Below, in pieces: positions 26,345-39,905 of a DNA stretch of 64,000 nt (position 1 is the first letter of the stretch; every line of letters starts with the position of its first letter). The notes below the pieces were generated by a model that saw only the letters and a program-made list of their open reading frames with translations, was not told the DNA's origin and made no database searches. The position numbers and the translations under genes were made by a program. Source of the stretch: Spirodela intermedia. Lineage: Eukaryota; Streptophyta; Magnoliopsida; Alismatales; Araceae. The stretch lies in NCBI GenBank assembly GCA_902729315.2, contig LR746269.1, positions 8,220,231-8,284,230 of the forward strand, given 5' to 3'.

Positions 26345-29300
26345 CTACTCTTCTTGTCCATTAGACAGCGTGGAGATGGAGTCTCGCTGAGGGCGGTGCT
26401 TCTTCTGCCTGAGCTTGGGAAGTGAGAGGATCCACTTTGGGACCTCGCACCCCGATGCGACCATCACATTAGCCACATTCCGCAGAAAAGGGACATCTTC
26501 CTCGGTGTATAAGGTTATAGCTTCCCCTTTCCTCCCTGCTCTTCCGGATCGACCTGCATAGGAGATGAGAGCTCTTTTAAAGGAGAAAATCTAGTACCCT
26601 GATGAGCAACACAGATGCATCAGAAGCTTGAATACCAGGAACCAGGCAGGGGTATGGGTGAGAACAGGCCTGGTGAGCCTCAGGCGCTCTGTTAGCCACC
26701 CGCCCTGCACTCTTTCTCAGTGGGCTCCCCACATTTCCCCGCTTCTCGCTCCAGCCACCCCCCCCCCCCGCCACCCCCCAAAACCCCCTTTCCTTGGGTG
26801 TTCATACCCAAAAACCCAAAATAGCTATATGACTGAGAAAATTTCCAAAGCCTTTCAAGCAACTGAATAAGCACATTTTATGCAGTATTACACAGTCATA
26901 ATCTTTACCTATACGGTGGATGTATGCAGCAGCGGATTCAGGAAAGTCATAGTTGATGACGCAGTTGACCCCCTTAAAGTCCATGCCTCGGGCCACCACG
27001 TCGGTCGCAATTAGGACCCACGTGGTGCCAGCCCTGAAGTTGTCAACTGCGGCTTCTCTCTGGAGAAAGAAGTGTTATTGGTCATTTGAATTGGATTGCA
27101 ATAGCCTAGACAGAGAGGCAGACCCATTAATCAAAGTAAGATACCTGAAACTGATTCAAGTCGGCGTGGATGACGTCGGCCTTGATATTATCAAATACCA
27201 GTTCTTTATACAGTTCCTTAGCTCGCTCCTTGCTTTGGACAAAGACTAGTATGGGAGGATTCAGGGACTGCAAATTAAGAGAATAAAATTAACAATCTTG
27301 GGGATATTTATTCGTCAAAAATGAAAAAAAAGGCTCAACAGAGTAAACACGAGCAATTTGTTTGACCAATGAAAAAAAAGCTCATTGCTCTACGACAAGC
27401 TCATTGCTCTACATTGGTCCTCCAACATCATATTTTTCTGCAGAAATCTTTTTCCTCAGGTGACTGAGAGGCTCCCTTTCACAGAGGCGAAGATAATAAA
27501 TAAGAACAAATGAGAAAATTCAAATAGAGGGCAACTCATATCTACATCCAGTTTTACATAGAAATAGGAAAATTCATCACATTGATTACAAAATTATAGA
27601 AATATCAATTGTCCCTGAAGGAGAAATGAAAATTGCAAGATTTACAAATTCCATGCTATCTGCTTTTCTTGAGGAAAGAAAGGCTAAGCCCAACCCAAGC
27701 ACCTTCTCATAACCTCGACTTCCCAGCCCAACAGGACCATAGCGGGGTGAGGAGGGGGGAGGGCTGCACCAGAGGAGAGCGGAGGAAGGGGACTGGGAAA
27801 AGGGGCTGCTAGGCTAGGGAGAAAGTGAGGGCCTGCACGCCACAAGAGGGACTGAGGTGGGCCCTATGGCTGTAGCTAGACCACTGCAGACCATTTAGGC
27901 AGAATTAATTTTGTTCCCATGTTTGTTCTAATGTCCAAGCTCAGTGAAAACCCTGAGCCTCAGGTCTAATCTGGCTCAAGGACACAATTGATAGTATTAT
28001 CTCAATATTTCAAACACAAAAGTCAAAGACTTCTATAACGGTTTTCCTAAGAACATAAATCTTTAGATATTGATAACTAAAATTTTCAATTCTGGAATAA
28101 TTTTGATGCAAAAGCCTACAATGAAAGTTAAGATCAAACGTATACATCATATGACATACACAGTCGACATAACCCACAATTCTCAACAAAATAAATTGGA
28201 TATATTTTGAGAATAAAATGAGAACCTACAGGACACATTCTTCTCCATAGCAAACAGCAGTTCAAATATTCAAGAATTTCAAAGGCAGAAACAATGTCAA
28301 TGGCCCATAAAAATTAACCATTAAAACCATACCTCAGAAAAATTTTGTCGTAGAGCAATGAGCTTCCCCTTCTCAGTTCCAGTAAACACGAGACTTTGTT
28401 TGACCAATGTTGAAGCTGAATTCCTGTCCAAATAGATTCATTTGAATGAGGCACGGGTGAATGGCGTAGACTAGAGTGTACTTTCATGAATAGGTAGTTT
28501 GTTCTCACTTTCTGCCAATTATGATTCGAACAGCATCATGCATTATTGATCGTGCAAGTTCTTCAACAGAATCGGGTAAGGTGGCACTGAACAAAGATCG
28601 TACAATTGACGGATTTGAGCAAGCTTTGACCACTGAATCGATTTGCTCCACAAAACCGAGCTCAAACAGCTTATCCGATTCATCCAAAATGAGGAACTCT
28701 ACTCTGGAAGCCACCATTGTAGATCATTCAAGTTGTAAGCAGGTATTCATACAAGCATTGAGCATTTTTCTATAAGAGAAATAAATATTTTATATGTATA
28801 TTTAAATAAAAAAGGCAACTGAGAATACAAATCAGCGTTCTCCTATCATTCAACAAGTCAGCTTCTATTCCTTTTTCATTTTATAACCCACAAAAATAAG
28901 AACAGATTACATCACTTGCTTTCGTATCCTCAAATATGTAGTGCCCTCCTTTTAACTGTCCAAATTGACGAGTATTTAATGAACACTAAGCCTGGCTTAC
29001 AAACTTCTAATCCTTAGCATGTGATGATCCACGCATTGCAACAGAGAAATTCATTTGGTGACTTATTATGTGACCCAATAAGTGAGTTACGGTGACATAT
29101 CCAATGACTCTTCCCACGCTATGTCCTCGCAACCTCACTTTTCCACCTTTCATCGTGAAGCAAAAAATAAAAGATAGCCCAAGTGCCTCAATCAAACATA
29201 TAGAAGGTCTCGATTTTCGCTACCCAATCAAACATAAGAATGTCGTGCTATTCATCATATGAACCTGGAACGTTTCCCACAACAGCCACTTCGAATCGTT

Positions 29301-32300
29301 AGAATATGGCATACGCTGCCATTGCTTTTTAGCCAAAAACATGAGCCAAAATCTCGGTCCTAAAAAAATATCACCATATCTGTCTCTATTTGTTGAATTA
29401 CACCTTGCAACAAAGCTCATACCTAACTTAATGCTAAACAGCCAACAACAACTAGTAACAAATGTCAGATCCAATTTGAGACCAATTGACACATACCCTT
29501 CTTTTATCTATCCAATTTGACACCAATCAGCCCCATTTGGCCAGTACATGCCTCAGTCTGCCTAAGTTGCTACAGAAAATGCCTGGCTAGAATTTTAGTC
29601 ACAATCACTGTGCTGAAACCTCCTATTTGATCAGGATCGCAAATGCAATCAAAGAGCACACACCATTTATAACAACATTATAAATAGTCAACACATCACA
29701 TGATTAGCAGGATCTGCCATTTACAGGTGACTGCCCAGCATACATGGTCGACAATTGAGTCCTATTACATGAGATTGCATTTTCACAACGTACAATATTG
29801 AATAGTGTGAATCACTTGTGCAGGATTGCATAGGCCAATCAAATAAATAAATACTCAATATTAAATAAGTAAATAAATAATTTTATTTCTTACATATACT
29901 TTCACATTCAACTATGAAATCTGTATCAGTCACTATTTTTTATCCTTGAAACAAATTTTCTACTATAATTTACATTAAAATATTAAAATAATCTTTCTAC
30001 TGAAAAATATTATATAACAGAGTGAGGATCATTTAAAGAGATCACTAGTTTGATTGAAACCAATACAATGTAGAAATCCATACTTGATGATTAGTAAAAG
30101 TTAATAATGATCTTAAATTCTACAAAAATTAGATCTCATCTCGGCAACACCTAGTGACTTGCTATGTTGCCAAGAAAATAAATTAGTGATCCACCACCTT
30201 GCTCTCTTTAAAAGCCTTGATACTAACAAAATTGTCAGATCTTGTCAGCACCAAAGCTGTTATTTTTATTTTCAAACATTAAGGTATAATCATAATTATA
30301 GTGCTAGTGTACCAAGGATATACTACAAATGGGAACTCAGGCTAAAGTACCATCAGAGTCAAGGTACTACCCAAATTGTTTCAAAATACTAGTTCATTGT
30401 ACATCTAGGCTCGGTTGATAGCTTTCTTATAATCCCAAGAAAAATAAGAATAAAAAGTCCCTTCATGCTGACAAAAAGCTTCCGAATTCAAAAAATTGTT
30501 GAGCATATTCACTATTAGACTGCCATCGGAGTCAAGAAACATACCTGCTCAAGTCGAGCTTCTTTTTCTCAATAGCATAATCCAAACGAAGAGGTGTGGA
30601 TACAAGAATGTCGCAGTGCATTTTTTCAAAATTATTGCTTCTGGAGAGCTCCTTGGTCATCAGTTTGATGTAAAATTTCTTACCCTTTACAAGTTTTTTG
30701 CACTCCCTAGTAGTTTGCGCAGCTAGCTCCCTTGTAGGACAAAGAATAATAGCTCTCAAACCCTCCTTAGACCTATGCTGATCAAAAGAGGAACCGAGTC
30801 AAGTAATCACTTCACAAAATCAAGTAGTCGGTTTAAAAAATTTCAATAGATCTTACCTTGAGTTTCATAATTAGAGGCAATAAAAAGGCCAACGTCTTCC
30901 CAGAACCAGTTGGGGCACATGCAAAGCATTCACGGCCCTTAAAGAAAACAAAAACGTTGGCCAGTAATAAGTAGAATAAAATAATAATGAGTAGGCCATA
31001 GGTGACGAGTTGAACAAAAATAACAGAGAAACACGAAAAATATGGATACACTAGATTAAAGATTCAGGAGGCCAAATCCATAAAAAAAGAAACAAAAAGT
31101 GCAAAAAAAAGTTAGGCAAAAATAGAAGAGCAACAGAATAGCATACAGAGAGAAGCACTGGGATAGCCTGCCTTTGGATAGGTGTTGGTTCCTTGAAGCC
31201 ACGTTCAGCTAGATTGCGCAACAAAAATGATTTACAGCCATACCTGCGCAAAAAGAAAAAAGAAAATTGGTGATGGTGAAAACATAGAAACATTAAGACA
31301 TTGAAAACATGCTACTAAAGATGCCAAGTAATAGCCACAGAAATAAAACAAATTTAATCTAGGAAAGAAGGGACAATCATGTCACTGGGTGAGAGATTTT
31401 TTCATGATATCCTCTTTTGAAGAAGCCTCACATTCCAACATACACAAAAATACAAGGATAGCAAAAGCAAGTACTCATTTGCCTTTATTCTTGGTGAACC
31501 TATGATTAAGTCCAAAACCCTACATTCCGTGGCCCATTTCCCTCACTCAAGAAAGCTGAGAGCTTCTGCTTTGAAAAAGATCTAAGGTATGATGAAGCCT
31601 AGGGCACATATCCAGCTACGGCTTACATAGGGCCACAAAAGGTTATTCTCGAAATCGAATAGGAACCAGCATGATTCTGTGCCCAAGCTTGACATAGCAG
31701 TTTTTCCAAGCCAAAAGCTGAAAAAATGCGTTTCACAGCCAGTAATAACCATCATCAGATGTTCTATCTCTGCAATGTGTTTATAAAGCTCCACTACAAT
31801 ATTTTCCTTTCTGGAGATTGTTCAACATAATATGGATCCAAGTTCATGTCGAGCAGATAGAGAAAGATTAAAATATCTTGTTGTAAATGATTTTAATGAG
31901 GTCTGGAGCAGAAGCTACTTGCTCATCAGAAATTCATGAAATGAAATTGGTGTCGATTAGAAAGAAAAGCCACTCTTAATAAAAAAATAAGAATTTTCAG
32001 CCACCTCTGAAGTTTCTTCTTAAAAAATATTATCCTATTTAGGATTCAAAAAGGTTTCATTGATTTTGAAAGGGAATTCTAAGTCTCCTACTAGTATGTA
32101 TCCAGAGAAAAACGAGAAAACATCCAGGAGAAAAACAATAATTACGAATGAATAATTTTAAGCGGTATTCAATTTGGAAAAAAGGAATTGCCTTTCTTTA
32201 GAAGTTCCTCAAAGAACAGGTGATTGTACATCTGACATACAGTCATATCAAGTTCAGATAGAGCTGATAAACTGAAAATACCTCGAGCATAATTCCTCGA

Positions 32301-33074
32301 AGCTCTCCAATGGTGATGGAATGCCATGCCCAGAGACGTGAATACCATGCTTCTTACGCAAAATTGAGTCATGCTGAAAACAAACATGTAATTTCAATGT
32401 TGTTATCACTTAAACCACCGAAAAAGCGTAAATGAAAATAAAAAGAAACAGAATTCCAGGATAGTCACAGGTTAAGGACCTCAATCTGCCTTTCAATCTG
32501 CTTCCTCTCTTCGATTTCCTTTGCAGAGAGATTCTTCTTCTTCTTCATCTTGCCATCAGACGAAGAAGAAACAACAGACTCCGACTTTCCGAACAAGCTG
32601 AATCCATCCACGGCTTCCTCTGAGGGCAGTCAAAATCAAATTAAGAACAATAAAGGCCAGACGCACTGTCAAGGAACAACGTTGGACCAACAGACGAAAT
32701 AAAAAAACTACAATAAGAGAAAGAAGAGTTTACACAAAGGTAACCACGCACCAAGATCCTTTTTCCCCCGCTTTCGCTTCTTATTCTTTGGGGCTTCTGC
32801 TGCCGTTACCTCCTCTTCCTCCTTCCGTTCAAACGATTTGGGCTCCAAGATGGCTGTGTGGTCCCCTCCAACGCCTTCTCCTTTCTCGCCTCTCTGTGAA
32901 GGCAAGCGAAGAAACCCACCGTCATATCACATTCGTCAAACGTCTAGAGAGAAGTTCGAGGAATTGAAGGGAGACTGTCGCCTCATCTCTTGCCTTGAAA
33001 ATGGCGATGTCCGCGGCGAACTTCTTCCGGTCCAAACGGACGCCCGAGAAGAGTATCGACGCCGCCCTCTCCAT
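26345..33074 (-). CDS. RH57: Rok1/RH57-type DEAD-box ATP-dependent RNA helicase
   Basis: Nucleolar RNA helicase homologous to yeast Rok1, used in 18S rRNA/small-subunit maturation (role known from family). Exons in transcript order: 33074-32994, 32893-32752, 32619-32480, 32373-32282, 31243-31147, 30937-30857, 30777-30545, 28703-28509, 28423-28333, 27267-27145, 27059-26909, 26553-26345. Phases agree throughout; the product is 544 residues (Arabidopsis RH57, 541). Start [20 protein letters not shown]; a Lys/Glu-rich low-complexity region with [10 protein letters not shown] follows. Motifs: Q motif [10 protein letters not shown] (Gln175), Walker A APTGSGKT (192-199), Ia PTRELAAQ (225-232), motif II DESD (296-299), SAT (328-330), [24 protein letters not shown] (443-453), [11 protein letters not shown] at the last junction. 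DESD is normal for this subfamily. The first intron seems to use a GC donor (AAG|GCAAGA). The other introns are GT-AG. Intron 9 carries rearranged fragments of exon 9. Confidence 0.95.
27342..27420. repeat. Fold-back made of RH57 exon-9 fragments inside intron 9
   Basis: Plus-strand 27342-27371 repeats two 12-base blocks of exon 9 (AGTAAACACGAG and GTTTGACCAATG) in the same order and orientation as at 28381-28410. Next, 27378-27398 is a 21-base exact match to the opposite strand of exon 9 (28345-28365), and 16 bases of that are repeated again at about 27397-27412. GACCAATG at 27363-27370 and CATTGGTC at 27412-27419 form the arms of an inverted repeat. The intron transcript could pair with the exon. 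Confidence 0.75.
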
Positions 33075-35288
33075 GGCCGGCTCACTTTGGAGGTCTCTTT
33101 CAGGTTCAGCTTCTCTCAACAGGTGCGCGTAGATGGCGATGGCGCTCTCTCCTTCCCACAGTAGAAGACGCACTGCAGTCGTTTCCGGACTAAAAACCCT
33201 ACAGAAAACCCTCGCTCAGCATTCTTGGTTGTGTACTAACATTGCATCCATACAACTCAATATATTATATTCGTATATATGTTATTTTGTTGCACATTAA
33301 ATAACTTAAATTATAAATATGCATATGTTTATACTAATTGCCTCAGCCATAACTAAAGGGAGAAGAAAAGTATTCAATCCATTTGTTGCCCAAGACAAGT
33401 CAAACCAAATATTTTGAGAAAGTGAGAGAGAGAGAGAGAGAGAGAGATTTTCATAAGAAAATTTAACATGTGTTAGAAGATCTTTGACAATGCTGGCAAA
33501 TCATAATGTTTGAATGCTAGTCAAACTTATAACCTGATTCTGTAGTTTGACATCAACCCCAACAATGGTCAACTTAATTAAATCTTAGGTATTTAAGTTC
33601 CAAATAATTAAGATCTTGAGCTTTGCAAATAGCTAACAAAAAAATATTTTAAGCATGGCTTCAACATCAAATTAAATTCACATACTCATTCTAAAATATT
33701 TACAAAAGTTTCTCTATGGGAGCAATTTTGTCATCAGCTACCTTGAGCAATCAAGCAACCTCAAAATCTGTGTTGGTATCAAATAGAAAAGGCTAAATAT
33801 TATATTATTATTTGGTGTAGAGAGATAGACCTATGAAATCAACTATGTGAAGAGATCTACAACTCTCATGAATTTCAGTAATAATTTTTTGAGCTAGCAG
33901 TAGAAAACCCTTAAAAGTAGATGAAGGTTTAGAAAAAACCAAACACCATAACTCTCAATGTCTTAAATGTGCAAATGTATAATGTCCTGACATAGTCAAC
34001 TGTTGGAATTCATATGGTAGCACATATTACCAAAAGAGGGGGGTTAATTGATTTTGGTTCTAATTTTTTTTACTATTTAGCCTACCAAAAGTGGTCAAGG
34101 ATTTCATTCACATGATTTTGTAGTAGTTGGAGTTACCTAACCTACTCCTCTCCAAAGACCATATATTTACTTTCTGCCAAATCCTTAGTGCAATAGATGT
34201 TGAGTTGGAGACAATAACCATCTTCATTAAATTTAATAGTTGTAGTCAACTTTACATTCTACCTAAAAATGGTCTTATAAATTAAAATTCCAGGGGGGTC
34301 AACCAAAGAAGACACTCCTCTCTTCTAGGTTTACTCTAAGGAATGAAATGGAGGAGACATACACCTCTATTCCAAGTTAATGATTTTAGAGGCATTGATG
34401 AAGCTAGAGTAGTCTAAGTGTCAAAATTACTTTTAAAATACAGTATCCAAGTGTTTTAGAGATTTTGATTCTTTTGATTTCTCTTTTTAAGAAACTTTTC
34501 ATCAAGGATTTACCTTTCCCTCTTGTTGCTATTTGATTAACTCTATATCTTGATTTCATTGTAGTTCCTCATTATTTAGGTCTTGGGGAATGTTCTCTTT
34601 ATGTCCACCAAAATTTTCTAATTTTCTAAGAGTCATTAAATGGTCTAAATTTTATTTTTTTTACAAAGACTATGCATCCCATTGGTTGCTTCCACTTTTG
34701 TCATTTTACACCAAGCCTAAAATTGTCTTTTCCATCATGTATTTACAAGTGTCAACATCTGAATTAAAACATAGGAAATACATAGATAAAATTACACTAA
34801 ATTGTTTAATAAGTACTATAAATCATTTGGAGAATAACTAATTTAGAAATTTTCAAGGGTCATGAGAATATTCAATTTATCTTGTTACATAAAATGATGA
34901 TTTTATCTTTGATCTTGACTTTCTCATCTTAAGACTTTCCTCAATAACAGTCATTTTGATCAGCCTCATGAACTTTATCAATTTATTCTTACACATATTT
35001 TGTTCAACGTCAAAATGACATATAACATGTTAGTTTAAGTGTAGATCCAAAATAATTTATGTTAACCCAAATTTTTTCTTGTTAACTTAACCTGTTATAT
35101 GTCAATGTAAATCTACTTGTGTTGATGACTTAGATATTCTTACAAAAAGTAATCTAAAAGTACACACAAAAAATAAAAACATAAGATAACTAATTCACTC
35201 ACCCTCGTAGTACCTAATCTAACTTACATTGGGACCAACAAAGATCAAGAAACAAAAATGTCAATTGTAAGAACTCTAAGCATTAGGA
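33075..35288. other. RH57 upstream flank and start of the repeat desert
   Basis: The first 150 bp are GC-richer and should hold the RH57 5' UTR and promoter. Beyond about 33230 the DNA is AT-rich and without genes. It includes an (AG)12 tract at 33424-33447. A stretch at about 33998-34150 (TGTTGGAATTC start, G-run, GTAGTAGTTGGAGTTACC) has the look of LTR-derived sequence. Confidence 0.5.
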
Positions 35289-36266
35289 CACATGCCTTCT
35301 CAAAAAGGATTATAGATGGTCAAGAGAAAAAACAATCTAATAATGGGAACATTTTCAACATTCTTCAATGATCAATTCATACTTTTCAATAATCTTATTT
35401 TCATAAATTTTAGTAGGTATAAAACCACTAAGAAAACTTGTTGATTTTGAGTACATTTTTAGTTATTTTTCTAGATTTCAGATCATAAGCATTATTCATA
35501 ATTATCAACTTAGCATATGAATACTTGATATCACTAAAAAACGCTATGGGTATATTTTTAATTAAATATAAATGAGTCATTTGTTCAAATGTTCACACAA
35601 ATAGTTAGATTTTCACACATGCCTTCTCAGAAAGGATTATAGATGGTCAAGAGAAAAAACAATCTAATAATGGGAACATTTTCAACATTCTTCAATGATC
35701 AATTCATACTTTTCAATAATCTTATTTTCATAAATTTTAGTAGGTATAAAACCACTAAGAAAACTTGTTGATTTTGAGTACATTTTTAGTTATTTTTCTA
35801 GATTTCAGATCATAAGCATTATTCATAATTATCAACTTAGCATATGAATACTTGATATCACTAAAAAACGCTATGGGTATATTTTTAATTAAATATAAAT
35901 GAGTCATTTGTTCAAATGTTCACACAAATAGTTAGATTTTCACACATGCCTTCTCAAAAAGGATTATAGATGGTCAAGAGAAAAAACAATCTAATAATGG
36001 GAACATTTTCAACATTCTTCAATGATCAATTCATACTTTTCAATAATCTTATTTTCATAAATTTTAGTAGGTATAAAACCACTAAGAAAACTTGTTGATT
36101 TTGAGTACATTTTTAGTTATTTTTCTAGATTTCAGATCATAAGCATTATTCATAATTATCAACTTAGCATATGAATACTTGATATCACTAAAAAACGCTA
36201 TGGGTATATTTTTAATTAAATATAAATGAGTCATTTGTTCAAATGTTCACACAAATAGTTAGATTC
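35289..36266. repeat. 327-bp tandem repeat, three near-identical copies
   Basis: Units start at 35289, 35616 and 35943, each opening CACATGCCTTCTCA and closing near AATAGTTAGATTTTCA. Reading the units against each other I found one substitution (A to G at about 35630, second copy). The third copy ends a few bases short. The unit is AT-rich, shows no open frame and has no obvious internal repeat. Such identity means a very recent amplification, ongoing gene conversion or an assembly duplication. Confidence 0.95.
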
Positions 36267-36759
36267 ATTTATCTCTCGTGTATGTTTTTTTTGTCATCAA
36301 AACCTTTTATGATAATGAAAGCCCTTGAAGCCAATAGATCTCTAGTATGTTAAAAGATGCAATAATACTTGGATGGTGGGTATCAAGACAGATGACCTGA
36401 GAAAGTGGATAGCTTACCTTGTCATTTGATAAAAGAGGAGGAAACTTAATTTTGGGAACAATGAGAAATGAGAGATAATTGAGCATAAAACTACTTCTTT
36501 GGATAATCATACCTTGAATGAAAATGTCATGCTAGTTAGGAGATTATACAAGAATGTAATTAGTGTTATTTAATTATGTGATAATTGGAATGAAAGTTGA
36601 GTTCAGGAGTAATTATTTGATAGATTTCATAATTATCTTTAAATTAAAATATGTTTACTATAGGTAGATAAGGAAATGAATATTTTTACAATTACTTGAC
36701 CTCAAGAAATCAAAGATTGTATGATTATAAATAACCTTTAAAATTATTTGTTGTAATGA

Positions 36760-37395
36760 CATAGATGTTTATGATGTGAGCATACCGAAAATTTTGAAAT
36801 TAAAAAAATTAGATCTGGTTAGGGGACTTCCCCACATGAAATTTTTGGATGAATTTAATTGTAAGGTATGCAAAAGAGGAAATATGTTAGAAAATCTCAT
36901 AAAAATAAGAACTTAATTATACCAAGAGCTTTATAAATCATTCATATGTGTTTATTTGGTATATAAAATATTTAAGCCTAGGTGGACAAACTTATGGGTT
37001 GGTAATAATGGATGACTATAGATATTGTTGGATATATTTTATTAGTCACTAGGATGAGACTTTGTAATATTTCGAAAACAAAGTAAAAAAACAAGAGGAT
37101 AACAAGTGATCAAGCAGGAAAATTTAAGAATTTAAAATTTGTTGAGTTTTATGATGAAAAATATACTTCACGTAAATTTTCTTGTACAAAAATTTTACAA
37201 TAAAATGTAGTTTTAGAGCAAACATATACCATTAACAGATGCTTTCAAGACAATACTTTACAAAAAAAATCTATCAAAATATTTTGGACAAAGTTGATTC
37301 AATATAATATGGTGTGTAGTAAATATGTTTAAACACTTCCTCAAAAAGACACTATATGATATGTTTGAGAGTAAAACAAATGAAAGATTGAGTAC
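36760..37395 (+). mobile_element. Ty1/copia retrotransposon relic (pre-integrase and integrase region)
   Basis: Decayed copia polyprotein segment. From 36808 one frame gives the pre-integrase block (LDLVRGLPHMKF, then a CxxC zinc-knuckle half). From about 36974 follows the integrase block (SLGGQTYG, LVIMDDY, WIYFISH, DETL). A shifted frame at about 37095 gives ITSDQAGKF. A later frame near 37335-37390 gives FLKKTLYDMF. Several in-frame stops (for example TAG within the block at about 37050 and TAA soon after) and frameshifts make it inactive. No reverse transcriptase or RNase H follows; a TGTTAGG start near 37483 after a G-rich run may be a remnant LTR edge. Confidence 0.85.
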
Positions 37396-39868
37396 ATAAG
37401 AAACAAAAAAGACAAAAATAAGCCAATAGAAATGAAATTAAATGGATCGAATCATAGTCCTATTTCATGGGGGTGTAAAAAATGTTAGGTTTTAAGGATT
37501 TTGGTGTTAATAAGTAATCATATAAAAGAAAATGAAAAATTACTCTAAAATACATTTCAATACACTAAAACAAGAATCAAGATCTAAATCTTTAGACCTC
37601 GTTTCATTCATTATATCAATATGTTTTTCAAGCCTCATATGAATAAAATGGATGTCAACAACTTTATATACATCAATCTAAGTAAAATTGGAGTAAAAGA
37701 AAAAACTTAGAAGAAAATTAGAGTAGAAAAAGTGTTTCAAGTCACCAACGTGCATATTGTTCGATAAATTTATGTCAACTTTTTTGAGAAAAGAGGCATT
37801 GTGTTGATTCACAAAAGAGTGTCTACCATGACATATAGAGAGAAAGTGTGTCAACCTATCAGTTGACTTAATTAAGTCAAACCAAAACTAAAATGAAGGG
37901 AAAAAGAGTTATTCTATATGAAATTAGACATGTATGATATGATAGAGAATATGTCACAAAAGAGTGACATATCATGCCATGTCAAAAATATAAAAGATGT
38001 GTTTGTAGTCTACAATGTAATCTAATAAAAAGTCAACTCATGTGAAGACCCATACAATCTATGATCAATCATATTTTAAATATTTGATCCCCAACAATAT
38101 AAATTTTGGGTTATATTAAAAATATTTTGGTAGATTAATGTAGTAGAGGCTGGAATAGAATCAAATCATGCCATTGATCCATAAGACATGAAATCATCAC
38201 TCTTAAAGTCCACAATTATTACTTTGGATGCACGTTGAACATAAAAGAATTAAAAATTACCCTTTAAATCTGTGTTTCTTTAGTACAACTTGATGCAAAA
38301 AAAGTTATAGAATAATATAACTTTTGGTCTTGAATCCACAAGACATAAAATTAGAAGTTTGAGAATAATGAAAATCAAGCCTTAAATCCATAAGGCGTGA
38401 AATTAAAAATTATGAAATAATAAAAATCAACCACTAAATCCAAATAATATGCCCTTAGATCCACATTAGTTACTTTGATCTACAAGCATCACAAAAGACA
38501 CAATTTAGTATCATTGATCATCTCCTAAAGTTACAATATTAAACCTTTTAAACATGCCATAATCTATTTTAATTTTCCTTAAAATTAAGATCATTAAAAA
38601 AATAAAATCAAAGCAAGTAAAAAGTGAAACAATTACTATCCTACAAGATGTTATCGACATGATTTTGGGCCTAATTGCACGAATATTATGTTAAGAGTCA
38701 TTTGGACCTTCAAACATTTGTATCAATCACTTATCAAGTTGACGAGTTGATCACAACTAAATTTCTTAATCAAAATGACATGGAACACATATAGTCAAAA
38801 GATGTGATGTACAACCAAGTCCTAACTTTAGCATCCATTTTATTATTTTCAAACCACTTTGGCCAAAAAAATAAATTACATTTCTCATTTTTACAATGAT
38901 TTATTACATAGAAGAGTTTCAAACAATGCTTGAATTATTTATCATCCCTTTCTACTCATCTTGAAATCTATTTAAGGAAATCTATTACAAGGTGTTGTGC
39001 ATCAAAATTTTATCCAATGCTCGAATCATCCACAATAGTAAAGAAGTTATTTTTTTAACATTCAACAACTTATAAGTTCATTGAACTTCATTTCCTACTT
39101 GAAGACCTTATAGGGGAGTGCTTGTAACAAGAATTAAAATACAAACAGGTGTCTAAGTATGACATTGAGAGTGATAGACCCCTAAAATCTATCTTGTAAG
39201 GGATCTGTTGATCACATGAAGTCCATCTATATTTTTTATAAGGAAATAGTAAACACTATAGTGGAAACCCTTAAAAAGTAGATGTAGGCTAAAGAAAAGT
39301 TGAGTCACTATAAGTTTCTATGTTTGACATATAATAAACTTTAGTATGACAGCATTGACCCATAACAAACTATGTCAACCCACTATGTTACAAATTACTG
39401 CAAAAAATAGTAAAACTAGATAAAAAGGTTACTTCACTCACCCCCACTCCTATTATGTAATATGACCTAGAAGGGAACCACCAAAAACTAGTTCCAACAC
39501 AAGGAGAGAAGATACTCAATCATCACTAATTTCTAAACTTTAGTTCAAAAGTCTATTGATGAGTAAGCAAGTGCTTCACCAATTCTGTGCTTCATTCATG
39601 AGTAATTTGTTCTCTATTATCACATGTGAAGTCACTTAAGATATTAAGGAAAAGGTAAGATTATGCCTTGGTATCTAGTGTGCAGAGATAGACCTGTAAA
39701 TTTATCATGTAAAATAATGAATTAATCTCATGTAAATTGTATTGACTTGTGTTGACCCATTTGTTGTAAATTAAACAAAGTCCTTAAAAAATCAATGGAA
39801 ACCACCTAAATTTTTAAATAATAAATTCACCCCCTCTTAGCCCATTGTCTAGCACACCTTATAATTGG

Positions 39869-39905
<37 letters not shown>

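Noticed and set aside
35289-36266. CRISPR-like array
   Set aside because: The repeats are 327 bp, head to tail with no spacers, in a plant nuclear genome.
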